A stretch of DNA of 64,000 bases. Source: Brachybacterium subflavum (lineage in GTDB: Bacteria > Actinomycetota > Actinomycetes > Actinomycetales > Dermabacteraceae). Of the stretch, positions 25,191 through 33,846 are shown one piece after another. Each line of letters starts with the position of its first letter. The stretch's first letter is position 1. The notes below the pieces were generated by a model. That model saw nothing but the letters and a program-made list of their open reading frames with translations. It was not told the DNA's origin and searched no databases. Location of the stretch: positions 19,494 through 83,493 of the forward strand of contig NZ_VIGP01000008.1 in NCBI RefSeq assembly GCF_009299795.1. The letters run 5' to 3'. A program made the translations under genes and the position numbers.

Positions 25191-25964
25191 ATGACCAGCA
25201 CGTTCCCCGAGAGCCGCACCGCCGTCGTCACCGGGGCGGGCGCCCCGCGCGGCATCGGCCGCCACGTCGCCCGCGTCCTGACCGCCAACGGCTGGGACGT
25301 GGCCGTCCTGGACATCGACGAGGCCGCCGTGAAGGAGTTCGCGACCGAGCTCGCCGCCGAGTCCGGCCGCACCGTGGTCGGCATCGGCGTCGACATCTCC
25401 GACAAGGACTCCGTCGAGGCCGCCTTCGCGGTCATCGACCGCGAGCTGCCGCCGGTGCTCGCCGAGGTGAACCTCGCCGGCATCCCCAGCCCCCACACGA
25501 TCTTCGAGCTCGACGACGCGATCTGGGACCGCGTCATGGACGTCAACGCCAAGGGCACCCTGTTCATGATGCAGGCCGCGGCGACCCGCATGATCGACGG
25601 CGGCCACGGCGGCCGCATCGTCAACACCTCCTCGATCACCGCCTACGACGGCGGCGGCACCTTCTCCAAGACCGGCTACGCGGCGGCGAAGGCCGCCGTG
25701 CTGGGCCTGACCCGCGGCGGCGCCCGCGAGCTCGGGAAGCACGGCATCACCTGCAACGCGATCGTCCCCGGCCCCATCGACACCGACATCATGGGCGGCA
25801 CCCTGACCGACGAGCGCAAGGCCGGGATGTCCTCCGACATCCCCCTGCAGCGCGTGGGCCAGCCCCAGGAGGTCGCCGGCCTCATCAAGTTCCTGGTCAG
25901 CGAGGATTCGAGCTTCGTCAACGGGGACGCCGTCTTCGTCGACGGCGGCAAGCACATGGTCTGA
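25191..25964 (+). CDS. SDR family oxidoreductase (first of a related pair)
   Basis: A 257-residue SDR with the cofactor motif TGAGAPRGIGRH, catalytic Ser (VNTSSIT) and YAAAK, and the C-terminal FVDGGKHMV. It shares unusual features with the SDR encoded at 31505-32293: the AxRGIGR insertion in the glycine motif, FSKTxYAA around the active Tyr, and DTDIMGG after strand 6. The pair bracket the same operon and may act on two hydroxyls, or oxidise then reduce one centre. AAGGAG supports ATG 25191. The substrate is probably a polyhydroxy acid or sugar (inference). Confidence 0.8.
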   Translation: MTSTFPESRTAVVTGAGAPRGIGRHVARVLTANGWDVAVLDIDEAAVKEFATELAAESGRTVVGIGVDISDKDSVEAAFAVIDRELPPVLAEVNLAGIPSPHTIFELDDAIWDRVMDVNAKGTLFMMQAAATRMIDGGHGGRIVNTSSITAYDGGGTFSKTGYAAAKAAVLGLTRGGARELGKHGITCNAIVPGPIDTDIMGGTLTDERKAGMSSDIPLQRVGQPQEVAGLIKFLVSEDSSFVNGDAVFVDGGKHMV

Positions 25965-25977
25965 CCCCACCCCCGTC

Positions 25978-26024
25978 GGCCGGGCGCGCGCGACCCCTGC
26001 AGCACCTGCCGTGCGCGCCCGGCC
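25978..26024 (+). terminator. 12-bp perfect hairpin inside the operon
   Basis: GGCCGGGCGCGC (25978-25989) pairs with GCGCGCCCGGCC (26013-26024) across 23 bases, between the SDR and MFS genes. Without a U-run it may attenuate or process the polycistronic message rather than end it. Confidence 0.5.
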
Positions 26025-26056
26025 GGCCCCCTCCTGCACGTCCTGAGGAGCCTTAC

Positions 26057-27538
26057 GTGACGACGACGTCATCCCCCTCCGGCAACGGTCCGGAGCAGTC
26101 CACCGCGCCGGCCGACCCCCGGTCCGTGCGCACCGCCCGTCCCGCGCGCAACGCCCGTCCCGCGCGCAACGCCCGTCCCGCGCGCACCGCCCGTTCCGCG
26201 CGCACTGTCGACGAGGCGGAGGAGCTCGCCTTCTCCCCCGAGGTCGCCTCTGCGACCCGCAAGGCCCGCTGGCGCCTGCTGCCCTTCCTCATGCTCATGT
26301 TCGTGATCGCGTTCATCGATCGCTCGAACATCGGCTTCGCCGAGGAGTCCCTCGAGGCCCACGCCGGCCTCGGCGCCGCGGCCTACGCCTTCGGGGCGGG
26401 GCTGTTCTTCATCGGCTACGCCGTGTTCGAGGTGCCCTCGAACCTGATCATGCACAGGGTCGGGGCGCGCTGGTGGATGGCGCGGATCATGGTCTCCTGG
26501 GGCGTGGTCGCCGGACTGTTCATGTTCACGACCGGCCCGGTCATGTTCTACGTGCTGCGCTTCCTGCTGGGCGTCGCCGAGGCCGGCTTCTTCCCGGGCG
26601 TGATCCTCTACCTCACCTACTGGTTCCCGCGGCGCACGCGCGGCCAGGCCACCGCCCTGTTCTACCTGGGGCTTCCGATCGCGAACGTGGTGGGCGGGCC
26701 GCTGTCCGGAGGGCTCCTGGAGCTCGACGGCGCGCTCGGGCTGCACGGCTTCCAGTGGATGTTCCTGCTCGAGGGCCTGCTCGCGGTGATCGTGGGCGTG
26801 GTCGCGATCTTCGCGCTCACCGACCGCCCCGCCCGCGCCCGCTGGCTCAGCGCAGGCGAGCGCGAGGCGCTCGAGGGAGTCCTCGCCGCCGAGGCGGAGA
26901 CCAAGGAGCAGGTCGCCAAGCTCTCCTGGTGGAAGGCCCTGCTGAACCCGCGGGTGCTCTACTTCGCCCTCATCTACCTCACCATCCAGGTCGCCGTGTA
27001 CGGCCTGACGTTCTTCCTGCCCGCGCAGGTCGCCAGCATCACCGGCCGCGAGGTCGGCTTCCTGGTGGGGCTGCTGGTCGCGATCCCGTGGCTGTGCGCG
27101 CTGGTCGTGAACCTGTTCGTGGGCCGCTGGGCGGACCGCCGCGCCGCCTACCGCTCCACCGCGACGCTCATGCTCGCGCTCTCGGGCGTGGGTCTGGGCG
27201 CGAGCGCCTTCCTCAGCCAGCCCGTGCTGGCGATGGCGGCGCTGTGCCTGGCCGCGATCGGCTTCGTCTCCGCGCAGCCGATCTTCTGGAACATCCCCAC
27301 CGGCTATCTCTCCGGCGCCGCCATGGCGGCGGGCGTCGGCCTCATCAACGGGCTCGGGAACCTGGGCGGCTTCATCGCCCCGAACCTGCGCTCCTGGATG
27401 GTGACCGCGTTCGACAGCGAGGCCGCCGGCCTCGTCATGCTCGCGATCGCCCCCTTCGTCGGCGCCCTCCTGGTCGCCGGCACCGCCCTGTTCGAGCGGC
27501 GCGACGGCGCCGAGCGCACGGGGGAAGCCGCCGCCTGA
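26057..27538 (+). CDS. MFS transporter, anion:cation symporter-like
   Basis: A 493-residue carrier with twelve predicted membrane segments starting at about residue 72. The first segment motif MFVIAFIDRSNIGFAEE and the loop FPRRTRGQATALFY are typical of the ACS family that moves tartrate, phthalate and other carboxylates. It is clearly related to the carrier at 45107. The cytoplasmic N-terminus has four Ala/Arg-rich hexapeptide repeats (residues 27-50). The start is GTG after GAGGAG. In its operon it is followed by a second, different MFS gene, so two acid substrates or isomers may be imported. Confidence 0.85.
   Translation: MTTTSSPSGNGPEQSTAPADPRSVRTARPARNARPARNARPARTARSARTVDEAEELAFSPEVASATRKARWRLLPFLMLMFVIAFIDRSNIGFAEESLEAHAGLGAAAYAFGAGLFFIGYAVFEVPSNLIMHRVGARWWMARIMVSWGVVAGLFMFTTGPVMFYVLRFLLGVAEAGFFPGVILYLTYWFPRRTRGQATALFYLGLPIANVVGGPLSGGLLELDGALGLHGFQWMFLLEGLLAVIVGVVAIFALTDRPARARWLSAGEREALEGVLAAEAETKEQVAKLSWWKALLNPRVLYFALIYLTIQVAVYGLTFFLPAQVASITGREVGFLVGLLVAIPWLCALVVNLFVGRWADRRAAYRSTATLMLALSGVGLGASAFLSQPVLAMAALCLAAIGFVSAQPIFWNIPTGYLSGAAMAAGVGLINGLGNLGGFIAPNLRSWMVTAFDSEAAGLVMLAIAPFVGALLVAGTALFERRDGAERTGEAAA
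26135..26206 (+). repeat. four in-frame 18-bp tandem repeats
   Basis: Units GCCCGTCCCGCGCGCAAC and variants at 26135, 26153, 26171 and 26189 encode ARPARN, ARPARN, ARPART and ARSART. The repeats are in frame and lie before the first membrane segment of the MFS carrier. Confidence 0.85.
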
Positions 27539-27695
27539 CGGCGGTGCCGCCCGTCGGCCGACGGGCCCGTCCCGGGCCGACCGGTCTCGGGCCGCCGACC
27601 CGTCGCGGGCCGACCGGTCCCGGGACGACGCGACCCCGCCGTCGGCCCCTCCCCGCGGAGCACCGCCGCTCCGCCCTCTCCCCGAGAAGGTCACC

Positions 27696-29018
27696 ATGAG
27701 CCTCGACGCCGAGGACGCCCGCCGCGCGCGGGACCACCGGAAAGTCCGCAACCTCCGCTACTTCGTGCTGATCTGGCTGCTGCTCGCCGGGGTCCTGAAC
27801 TACATGGACCGCGCATCGGTCTCGATCGCCGCACCCCACATGATCGACGAGCTCGGCCTCGCCCAGACCGACATCGGCCTCATGGGCAGCGTGTTCTCCT
27901 GGACCTACGCGATCTGCCAGCTGCCGGTGGGGTACCTGATCGACAAGGTGGGGCCGCGGCGCATGTACTTCCTGGCCGTGGGCATCTGGTCGATCGCCTC
28001 CGCGCTCATGGCCGCCGGCCACACGCTGGGCCACTTCCTGCTGTTCCGCGTGCTGCTGGGCATCGGCGAGTCCCCGAACTCGCCCAACAGCTCGAAGATC
28101 TCCACCCACTGGTTCCCCCGCTCCGAGCGCGGGCAGGCCGCGGGGATCTGGGACTCGGGATCGAAGTGGGGCTCGGCGATCGCGCCGCCCGTGCTCACGG
28201 TGCTCATGCTCGCCTTCGGCTGGCGCGCGATGTTCCTGGCCCTGGGCGTCGCCGGCATCATCCTCGCCGCCGCCTTCTGGGCGTTCTACCGCTCCCCCGA
28301 GGACGCCAAGCACCTCTCGGACGAGGAGTACCGGCACATCCTCGCCGGCCGCGACACCGCCGAGGCGGCCGACGCCGTGAAGATCCCCTGGCTGAAGCTG
28401 TTCACCTTCCGCCAGACCTGGGGCATGATGCTCGGCTTCTTCACCTCGATCTGGATCTGGAACATCTTCATCACCTTCCTGCCGCTGTTCCTCCAGCACT
28501 CCCTGGGCGTCTCCATCGCCGGGACCGGCACCGTCGCGGCGATCCCGTACGTGGTCGCCGCGCTCGGCGCGATCTTCGGCGGGCGCATCACCCTGATCCT
28601 GGCGCGGCGCGGACGCAGCCCGCTCGCCTCGAAGAGGGTCGTGCTGGTGATCGCCTCGCTCGCGATCGGCGTGCTGCTCTGCCTGGTGCCGCTGGTCCAC
28701 AACCTCGCCCTGGCACTGGTCGTCCTGAGCCTCGCCCTGGGCCTCATCGCCCTCGTGCAGGCGCAGGCCTGGGCCGTGACCTCGGACATCGTGCCCGACG
28801 CCTACGCGGCCCGGTTCGGGGGCATCATGAACTTCGGCGGCTACTTCGGCGGCGCGCTCGCCCCGGTGATCACCGGCATGGTGTTCGACGCGACCGGCAG
28901 CTACTCGCCCTCGTTCGTGCTCGCCGGCGTCATCGCGGCCTGCGGCGCCCTGTTCTTCGGGCTGCTGATCCGGCGGCCGATCCCGCAGCGCGAGGCGGCC
29001 GAGGCGGTCGCCCCGTGA
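27696..29018 (+). CDS. MFS transporter, sugar-acid (glucarate/hexuronate-like) type
   Basis: A 440-residue carrier with twelve membrane segments. The signature LLAGVLNYMDRASVSIAAPH, the SWTYAICQLPVGYLIDKVGP loop and SSKISTHWFPRSERGQAAGI match the sugar-acid branch of the ACS family (GudP/ExuT-like). It belongs to a different branch from the upstream carrier. A GAGAAGG site precedes ATG 27696. It is third-from-centre in the motif B operon, followed by a 2-hydroxyacid dehydrogenase, which fits import of a hydroxy acid. Confidence 0.85.
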   Translation: MSLDAEDARRARDHRKVRNLRYFVLIWLLLAGVLNYMDRASVSIAAPHMIDELGLAQTDIGLMGSVFSWTYAICQLPVGYLIDKVGPRRMYFLAVGIWSIASALMAAGHTLGHFLLFRVLLGIGESPNSPNSSKISTHWFPRSERGQAAGIWDSGSKWGSAIAPPVLTVLMLAFGWRAMFLALGVAGIILAAAFWAFYRSPEDAKHLSDEEYRHILAGRDTAEAADAVKIPWLKLFTFRQTWGMMLGFFTSIWIWNIFITFLPLFLQHSLGVSIAGTGTVAAIPYVVAALGAIFGGRITLILARRGRSPLASKRVVLVIASLAIGVLLCLVPLVHNLALALVVLSLALGLIALVQAQAWAVTSDIVPDAYAARFGGIMNFGGYFGGALAPVITGMVFDATGSYSPSFVLAGVIAACGALFFGLLIRRPIPQREAAEAVAP

Positions 29019-29020
29019 CA

Positions 29021-29054
29021 ACGCACCCCACGCACCCCACGCACCCCACGCACC
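29021..29054 (+). repeat. short 9-bp tandem repeat
   Basis: ACGCACCCC is repeated three full times plus a partial copy (29021-29053) in the spacer just after the MFS stop codon. It is probably replication slippage. Confidence 0.7.
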
Positions 29055-29067
29055 AGAGGAGGCTCCC

Positions 29068-30066
29068 ATGAGCAGCGCACCCTGGCGTCTCGCCGTCGCC
29101 GCCGAGGGCATCGACGCATCCGGCCGCACCATCCACGGCGACATCGGCCTGGGCTCGCTCGCCGAGCACGGTATCGACTGGTCCCCGATCGACGTCGCCC
29201 AGCAGGAGCTCACGGCCGAGGCGCTGCGCGGCTTCGACGCGGTGCTGCTGATGGGCGAGTCCCCCTTCGGCGAGGAGCAGCTGGGCGAGGACACCACGAT
29301 CAAGCACGTCGCCCGCTTCGGGGCGGGCTTCGACCAGGTCGACCTCGAGGCGTGCGCCCGCCGCGGGATCCCGGTGACCAACGCACCGACGGGCCTGCGC
29401 GTGCCGATGGCCCACGCCGCGCTGACCCTGCTGTTCGCCCTCGCCCACCACCTCGTCCCCAAGTCGCAGCTGGTGCGCACGGGCCGCTGGGACCAGCGCG
29501 CCGGGCTGCGCGGCCGCGGGCTCGCGAGCTCGACGATCGGCGTCGTGGGCCTCGGCGGCATCGGCCGCGAGACCGTGCGCCTGCTGCGCGGGCTCGGCCT
29601 CGAGGTGATCGCGTACAACCGCACGCCCCGCCCCGAGTTCTGCGCCGAGCAGGGCATCGAGCAGGTCGAGCTCGCGGAGCTGCTGCGCCGCAGCGATTTC
29701 GCGATCCTCACCGTCTCCTCGAACGCGCAGACCCGCCACCTGATCGGCGCCCGGGAGCTCGAGCAGCTCGGGGCCGACGGGCACCTGGTCAACGTCGCCC
29801 GCGGAGCGGTCGTCGACGAGCAGGCGCTCGTCGAGGCGCTGCGCGAGGGCATCATCGCCGGGGCCGCCCTCGACGTCTTCGAGACCGAACCGCTGCCGAC
29901 CTCGAGCCCGCTGCTCGAGTTCGACAACGTGCTGCTCACCCCCCACTCCCTGTGCTGGACCGCAGACTTCACCGCCGCCACCGGCGCCGAGGCCCTCGGC
30001 GAGGTGATCGCCGTGGCCGAGGGCCGCGAGCCCGCGCACCGGGTGAACGACCCGCACGGCGCCTGA
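29068..30066 (+). CDS. D-isomer-specific 2-hydroxyacid dehydrogenase
   Basis: A 332-residue NAD(P)-dependent dehydrogenase. The C-terminal nucleotide domain has VVGLGGIGRETVRLL. The catalytic Arg lies in VSSNAQTRHLIG, the Glu in the region around FETEPLPTSS, and the His in LTPHSLCW. NVARGAVVDEQAL is typical of the phosphoglycerate/glyoxylate/hydroxypyruvate reductase group. AGGAGG supports the ATG. Within this operon it probably interconverts a 2-keto acid and the D-2-hydroxy acid, complementary to the FMN enzyme that follows. Confidence 0.85.
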   Translation: MSSAPWRLAVAAEGIDASGRTIHGDIGLGSLAEHGIDWSPIDVAQQELTAEALRGFDAVLLMGESPFGEEQLGEDTTIKHVARFGAGFDQVDLEACARRGIPVTNAPTGLRVPMAHAALTLLFALAHHLVPKSQLVRTGRWDQRAGLRGRGLASSTIGVVGLGGIGRETVRLLRGLGLEVIAYNRTPRPEFCAEQGIEQVELAELLRRSDFAILTVSSNAQTRHLIGARELEQLGADGHLVNVARGAVVDEQALVEALREGIIAGAALDVFETEPLPTSSPLLEFDNVLLTPHSLCWTADFTAATGAEALGEVIAVAEGREPAHRVNDPHGA

Positions 30067-30170
30067 CCCGCTCGAACCATCCGACCCGAACGATCCGCCC
30101 GACCCGAGGAGCCCGTCGGCCCGCCGTGCGCCGCCCGGCCCGAGGACATCGCCCGACCCGAGGAGGAGAC

Positions 30171-31508
30171 ATGCCCGAGAACCCGCTGTCCGGAGCCGTC
30201 GAGTTCGCCAAGATGATCGCCGCAGGCGGTCTGCGCGTCGATCCCGTCGAGTCAGCCCCGTCGGTCGAGGACTTCCGCGCCCTCGCCCGCCGGCGCCTGC
30301 CGAAGATGGCCTTCGACATCATCGACGGCGCCTCGAACCACGAGATCACGAAGTCCGTGAACGAGGAGGATCTGCGCCGCGTGAGGTTCCGCCCGCGCTG
30401 GCTCACCGACATCTCCCACGTCGGCATCACCACCGAGGTCGACGGCATGGAGCTCGCCCGCCCCTACGTGCTGGGCCCGCTGGGCCTGCAGCGCATGATC
30501 GGCGGCACCGGCGAGCTGCCCGCCGTGCGGGCCGCCGGGAAGGCGGGCATCCCCTTCACGATCTCCACGGCCTCGAACTGGTCGATGGAGGAGATCGCCG
30601 ACGCCGCGACCGGGCCGCTCTGGTACCAGCTGTACATGTACAAGAGCGAGCGGATCGTCACCAACCTGATCCAGCGCGCGAAGGCCATCGGCGCCGAGGC
30701 CCTCGTGGTCACCGTCGACGTCCCGCTGAACGGCAAGCGCTACCGCGACCACCGCAACGGCATGTCGATCCCGCCCAAGGTCACCGTGAGCAACGCCCTG
30801 GAGGCCGTGCGGCACCTGGACTGGACGCTCGCGGTCATGCGCCCGCCGACCATCGGCTTCCGCAACCTCGTGGGCGAGATCCAGGGAGACAACGCCGTCT
30901 CGCACCAGGAGTTCGTCGCGAAGTACCTCGCGAACCTCACCCTGACCTGGGAGAACATCGAGGACGTGCGCCGGCAGTGGGACGGTCCGCTGTACATCAA
31001 GGGGATCCTCACGCCCGAGGACGCCCAGCGGGCCCGGAACGTCGGCGCGCAGGGCATCTATGTGTCCAACCACGGCGGACGCCAGCTCGACTCCTCGCCG
31101 AGCACCATCAGCGTGCTGCCGAGCATCGTGGACGCCGTGGGCGAGGACATGACCGTCGTCTTCGACTCCGGCGTGCGCACGGGCGACGACATCGCCAAGG
31201 CCCTCGCCGTCGGCGCGGACCTCGTCTCCGTGGGCCGTGCCTGGGGCTACGCGAACGCCGCCGCCGGAGAGCGCGGCGTCACCCGCGTCATCGACATCCT
31301 CGACGAGGAGCTCGCGCTCGCCATGGGCCAGCTGGGCGCGACCAGCATCGGAGCGCTGGACCGCGGGTTCGTGGACTACCCCGAGGCGTGGCACGGGGTC
31401 GGGCTGCATCGGGAGCCGGAGGGCGGGGCGTCTGCTGGGCCGACGAGCGGAGGCCAGGTCGGGCCGACGGGCGGGGGCGCCTCGTCCGACGACGGGTCGG
31501 GCTCATGA
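30171..31508 (+). CDS. FMN-dependent alpha-hydroxyacid oxidase/dehydrogenase
   Basis: A 445-residue protein of the lactate oxidase / lactate monooxygenase / mandelate dehydrogenase family. The FMN barrel carries LGPLGLQRMIGG, VTVDVPLNGKRYRD, the catalytic SNHGGRQLD (His and Arg) and DSGVRTGDDIAKAL. It oxidises an L-2-hydroxy acid to the keto acid. The last about 40 residues are Gly/Ser-rich and dispensable-looking. GAGGAGGAG supports ATG 30171. It overlaps the next SDR gene by ATGA, so the two are coupled. Paired with the upstream D-specific dehydrogenase it could invert a hydroxy acid centre. Confidence 0.85.
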   Translation: MPENPLSGAVEFAKMIAAGGLRVDPVESAPSVEDFRALARRRLPKMAFDIIDGASNHEITKSVNEEDLRRVRFRPRWLTDISHVGITTEVDGMELARPYVLGPLGLQRMIGGTGELPAVRAAGKAGIPFTISTASNWSMEEIADAATGPLWYQLYMYKSERIVTNLIQRAKAIGAEALVVTVDVPLNGKRYRDHRNGMSIPPKVTVSNALEAVRHLDWTLAVMRPPTIGFRNLVGEIQGDNAVSHQEFVAKYLANLTLTWENIEDVRRQWDGPLYIKGILTPEDAQRARNVGAQGIYVSNHGGRQLDSSPSTISVLPSIVDAVGEDMTVVFDSGVRTGDDIAKALAVGADLVSVGRAWGYANAAAGERGVTRVIDILDEELALAMGQLGATSIGALDRGFVDYPEAWHGVGLHREPEGGASAGPTSGGQVGPTGGGASSDDGSGS

Positions 31509-32293
31509 CCGCGAGGTCCCTCGCCGACGAGGCGCGCGTGCAGGACCTCACCGCCCTGGTCACCGGCGCCGCCTCGGCCCGCGGCATCGGGCGCGGGGTC
31601 GCCCTGCGGCTCGCGCGCGAGGGCCGCCCGCTCGCTCTCGTCGACCTCGACGCGGAGGGTCTGGCCGACGTGGCCGAGCGGGCGCGGGCGGCCGGCGCTC
31701 CGATCGTCGTCACCGCGCAGGCCGACATCGCCGACGAGGCGAGCGTGGATGCCGCGATCACCCGCTGCGAGGCCGGGGCGCCACCGATCGGGACGCTCGT
31801 CAGCTGCGCCGGGATCGCGAACCCGACGTCGTTCCTCGACGTGACCTCGGCGGGCTTCCACCGCACCCTCGCCATCAACGTCGGCGGGGCCTTCCACCTG
31901 TGCCACCGCGTGCTGCCGACCATGCTCGACCAGCAGCTGGGCCGGATCGTTGCGATCTCGTCGACCGCCGGGCAGGACGGCGGGGGCAACTTCTCCAAGA
32001 CCGCCTATGCGGCCTCGAAGGCTGGGCTCGAGGGTCTCGTGCGCGGCCTCGCCAAGGAGACCGCCGGGACCGGCGTGACGGTCAACGCGATCGCGCCCGC
32101 GAACATCGACACGGACATCATGGGCGGTCCGCTCGAGGGCGCCCGCCGCGAGGAGTTCATCGCGCGGACGCCCGTGGGGCGCCTGGGAACGGTCGACGAG
32201 CTGGCCGCGCTGGTCTCCTTCCTCACCGGGCCCTCGGGCGGGTTCACGACCGGTTCGACGTACAACCTCAACGGCGGGATGCGCGTCGGCTAG
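31505..32293 (+). CDS. SDR family oxidoreductase (second of a related pair)
   Basis: A 262-residue SDR with TGAASARGIGRG, catalytic Ser in AISSTAG and YAASK. It shares with the SDR at 25191 the FSKTxYAA context and DTDIMGG. It starts with ATGA overlap on the FMN enzyme and is the last gene of the motif B operon. Its end overlaps the converging KdgT gene by four bases, so no terminator separates them. The substrate is unknown. Confidence 0.8.
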   Translation: MTARSLADEARVQDLTALVTGAASARGIGRGVALRLAREGRPLALVDLDAEGLADVAERARAAGAPIVVTAQADIADEASVDAAITRCEAGAPPIGTLVSCAGIANPTSFLDVTSAGFHRTLAINVGGAFHLCHRVLPTMLDQQLGRIVAISSTAGQDGGGNFSKTAYAASKAGLEGLVRGLAKETAGTGVTVNAIAPANIDTDIMGGPLEGARREEFIARTPVGRLGTVDELAALVSFLTGPSGGFTTGSTYNLNGGMRVG

Positions 32294-33321
32294 GACGTCG
32301 CGGCCACGGCCTCGGCCTCCGTCGGCTCGTCATCGGCCTCCGGGTCATCGAGCGAGTTGTTTCTGCGCAGCACCCAGGCCGCGATCAGGGGCGCGGTGAT
32401 CGCCGAGATCAGCACGGCGGTCGCGATCTGCACCGTCGCGACGCCCACGAAGGGCTCGAAGCGGGGGTCCGCCGCGGCGACGATCGCGGGTGTCGCCAGG
32501 GAGTTGCCTGCGGTGGTGCCCGCGACGAAGCCGATCCCGGAGCGCCGCCCGCGACGCAGCAGGAAGCGGTAGGCGAGGTAGGTGAGTCCGCCGGTGAACG
32601 GGGTGACGACCAGGCCCAAGAGGATCCCCGTCACGCCGCCGGTGAGCACCGCGGACAGGTCGATCCCCGTGCCCAGCCCGAAGGCGAAGAACGGGATCAC
32701 GATGTTGGGCACGGGCCGCATGACCTCGGCCCATCGGTGGTCGATGTTGCCGACCACGATGCCCAGGATCAGAGGGATCACCGCGGCGGCGAACGCCTCG
32801 AGAGGGATCGAGCCGAGCCCGGCCGCGCCGATGAACAGCATCGTGAAGAAGGGACCGTCGTTCAGGGCGGAGGCGACGTAGGCGCCGCGATCGGTGCGCG
32901 TCCCGTACTTGCCGGTGAAGGCGATCCAGACCCCGCCGTTGGAGTTGTCGAAGGTCGCCAGCATCGCCAAGATCGAGATCCCCAGGATCCCCTGGATGCC
33001 GACCAGCGACCCCAGCGCGACCACGAGGAGGCCGGGGATCAGGCTCTTGGCCAGCAGGATCGCGCCCGTGGTGCCGGCGACAGGGCCGATCGAGCGCGGG
33101 GTGATCTGCATGCCCGTCGCGAAGATGACCAGGGCCATCATCGGCATCGGGGTCGCGAACAGGGCGGTGGTGAAGCTTCCGATCTCGAGGAACCCGGGGG
33201 CGAGCGTGCCCACGACCGCGCCGAGGATCAGCGGGATCACCATGAGACCGCCGGGGATCCTGTCGAGGGTGCCGTAGATGGGCGAACGCAGACGCTGCCC
33301 GTTCGTCGTCGATGAGGTCAT
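32290..33321 (-). CDS. kdgT: 2-keto-3-deoxygluconate permease (KdgT family)
   Basis: A 343-residue membrane carrier with about ten segments. It has the KdgT features IPGGLMVIPLILGAVVGTL, FATGMQI, TFDNSNGGVWIAFTGKYG and ATPAIVAAADPRF. The family imports 2-keto-3-deoxygluconate with protons. The last 25 residues are acidic and cytoplasmic. It is the third gene of an operon with the small membrane protein and the Nramp-like carrier, under a motif B site, suggesting uptake of keto-deoxy or related sugar acids. Confidence 0.85.
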   Translation of the reverse strand: MTSSTTNGQRLRSPIYGTLDRIPGGLMVIPLILGAVVGTLAPGFLEIGSFTTALFATPMPMMALVIFATGMQITPRSIGPVAGTTGAILLAKSLIPGLLVVALGSLVGIQGILGISILAMLATFDNSNGGVWIAFTGKYGTRTDRGAYVASALNDGPFFTMLFIGAAGLGSIPLEAFAAAVIPLILGIVVGNIDHRWAEVMRPVPNIVIPFFAFGLGTGIDLSAVLTGGVTGILLGLVVTPFTGGLTYLAYRFLLRRGRRSGIGFVAGTTAGNSLATPAIVAAADPRFEPFVGVATVQIATAVLISAITAPLIAAWVLRRNNSLDDPEADDEPTEAEAVAATS

Positions 33322-33345
33322 CAGATCTGCGAGTCCTTCCCGGTC

Positions 33346-33846
33346 TCAGGTCATGGGATGTCGGCGGACCGCCGCGAGCTCCCTGTCGATCCTGCGCACA
33401 GCGCGTGTGCTGCGCCAGGCGAGCGCGAGGCAAGGGATCGCGAACAGCAGCAGCGCGAGCGCGAGCGCGGGGTTCCAGGCCCAGGCGATGGTGGCCAGGC
33501 CCGCGATGACCACGGAGATCAGGAGCATCACCCGACGGTTCCACTCGTACGCCTCGCGCATCTGCCCCAGCTCGGTGCGCAGCGCCTCCTGCTCGGCCGA
33601 CGTGCCGGGCCGTTGCTCGCGCGCCTCGGCCACGGCCTCCCTGCGATCGGCCCGGTTCGCCGTCACCAGGCGCACCGCGTACGCGACGGCGCCGACCAGG
33701 ACGAGAGCGAGTCCGATCCAGTTCTCGCGGGCCGCGAAGAGCCAGGAGAGGACGAGGCAGGAACCGATCGCGAGCAGGTACACGGGAGTGCGCATGGGCC
33801 GACGTCCTGTCATCGAGGGGGCGCTGGGCGCCGCGGGGGCGCTCAT
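33346..33846 (-). CDS. small membrane protein with coiled segment
   Basis: A 166-residue protein. Two membrane segments (about 22-60) are followed by a charged stretch of about 40 residues (RADRREAVAEAREQRPG and on) that could form a coiled coil, then two more hydrophobic segments (about 108-145) and a basic tail. I recognise no family. The ATG at 33846 overlaps the stop of the Nramp-like gene by ATGA, so it is translationally coupled to it and could be an accessory subunit. The gene 24 bases downstream is kdgT. Confidence 0.65.
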   Translation of the reverse strand: MSAPAAPSAPSMTGRRPMRTPVYLLAIGSCLVLSWLFAARENWIGLALVLVGAVAYAVRLVTANRADRREAVAEAREQRPGTSAEQEALRTELGQMREAYEWNRRVMLLISVVIAGLATIAWAWNPALALALLLFAIPCLALAWRSTRAVRRIDRELAAVRRHPMT

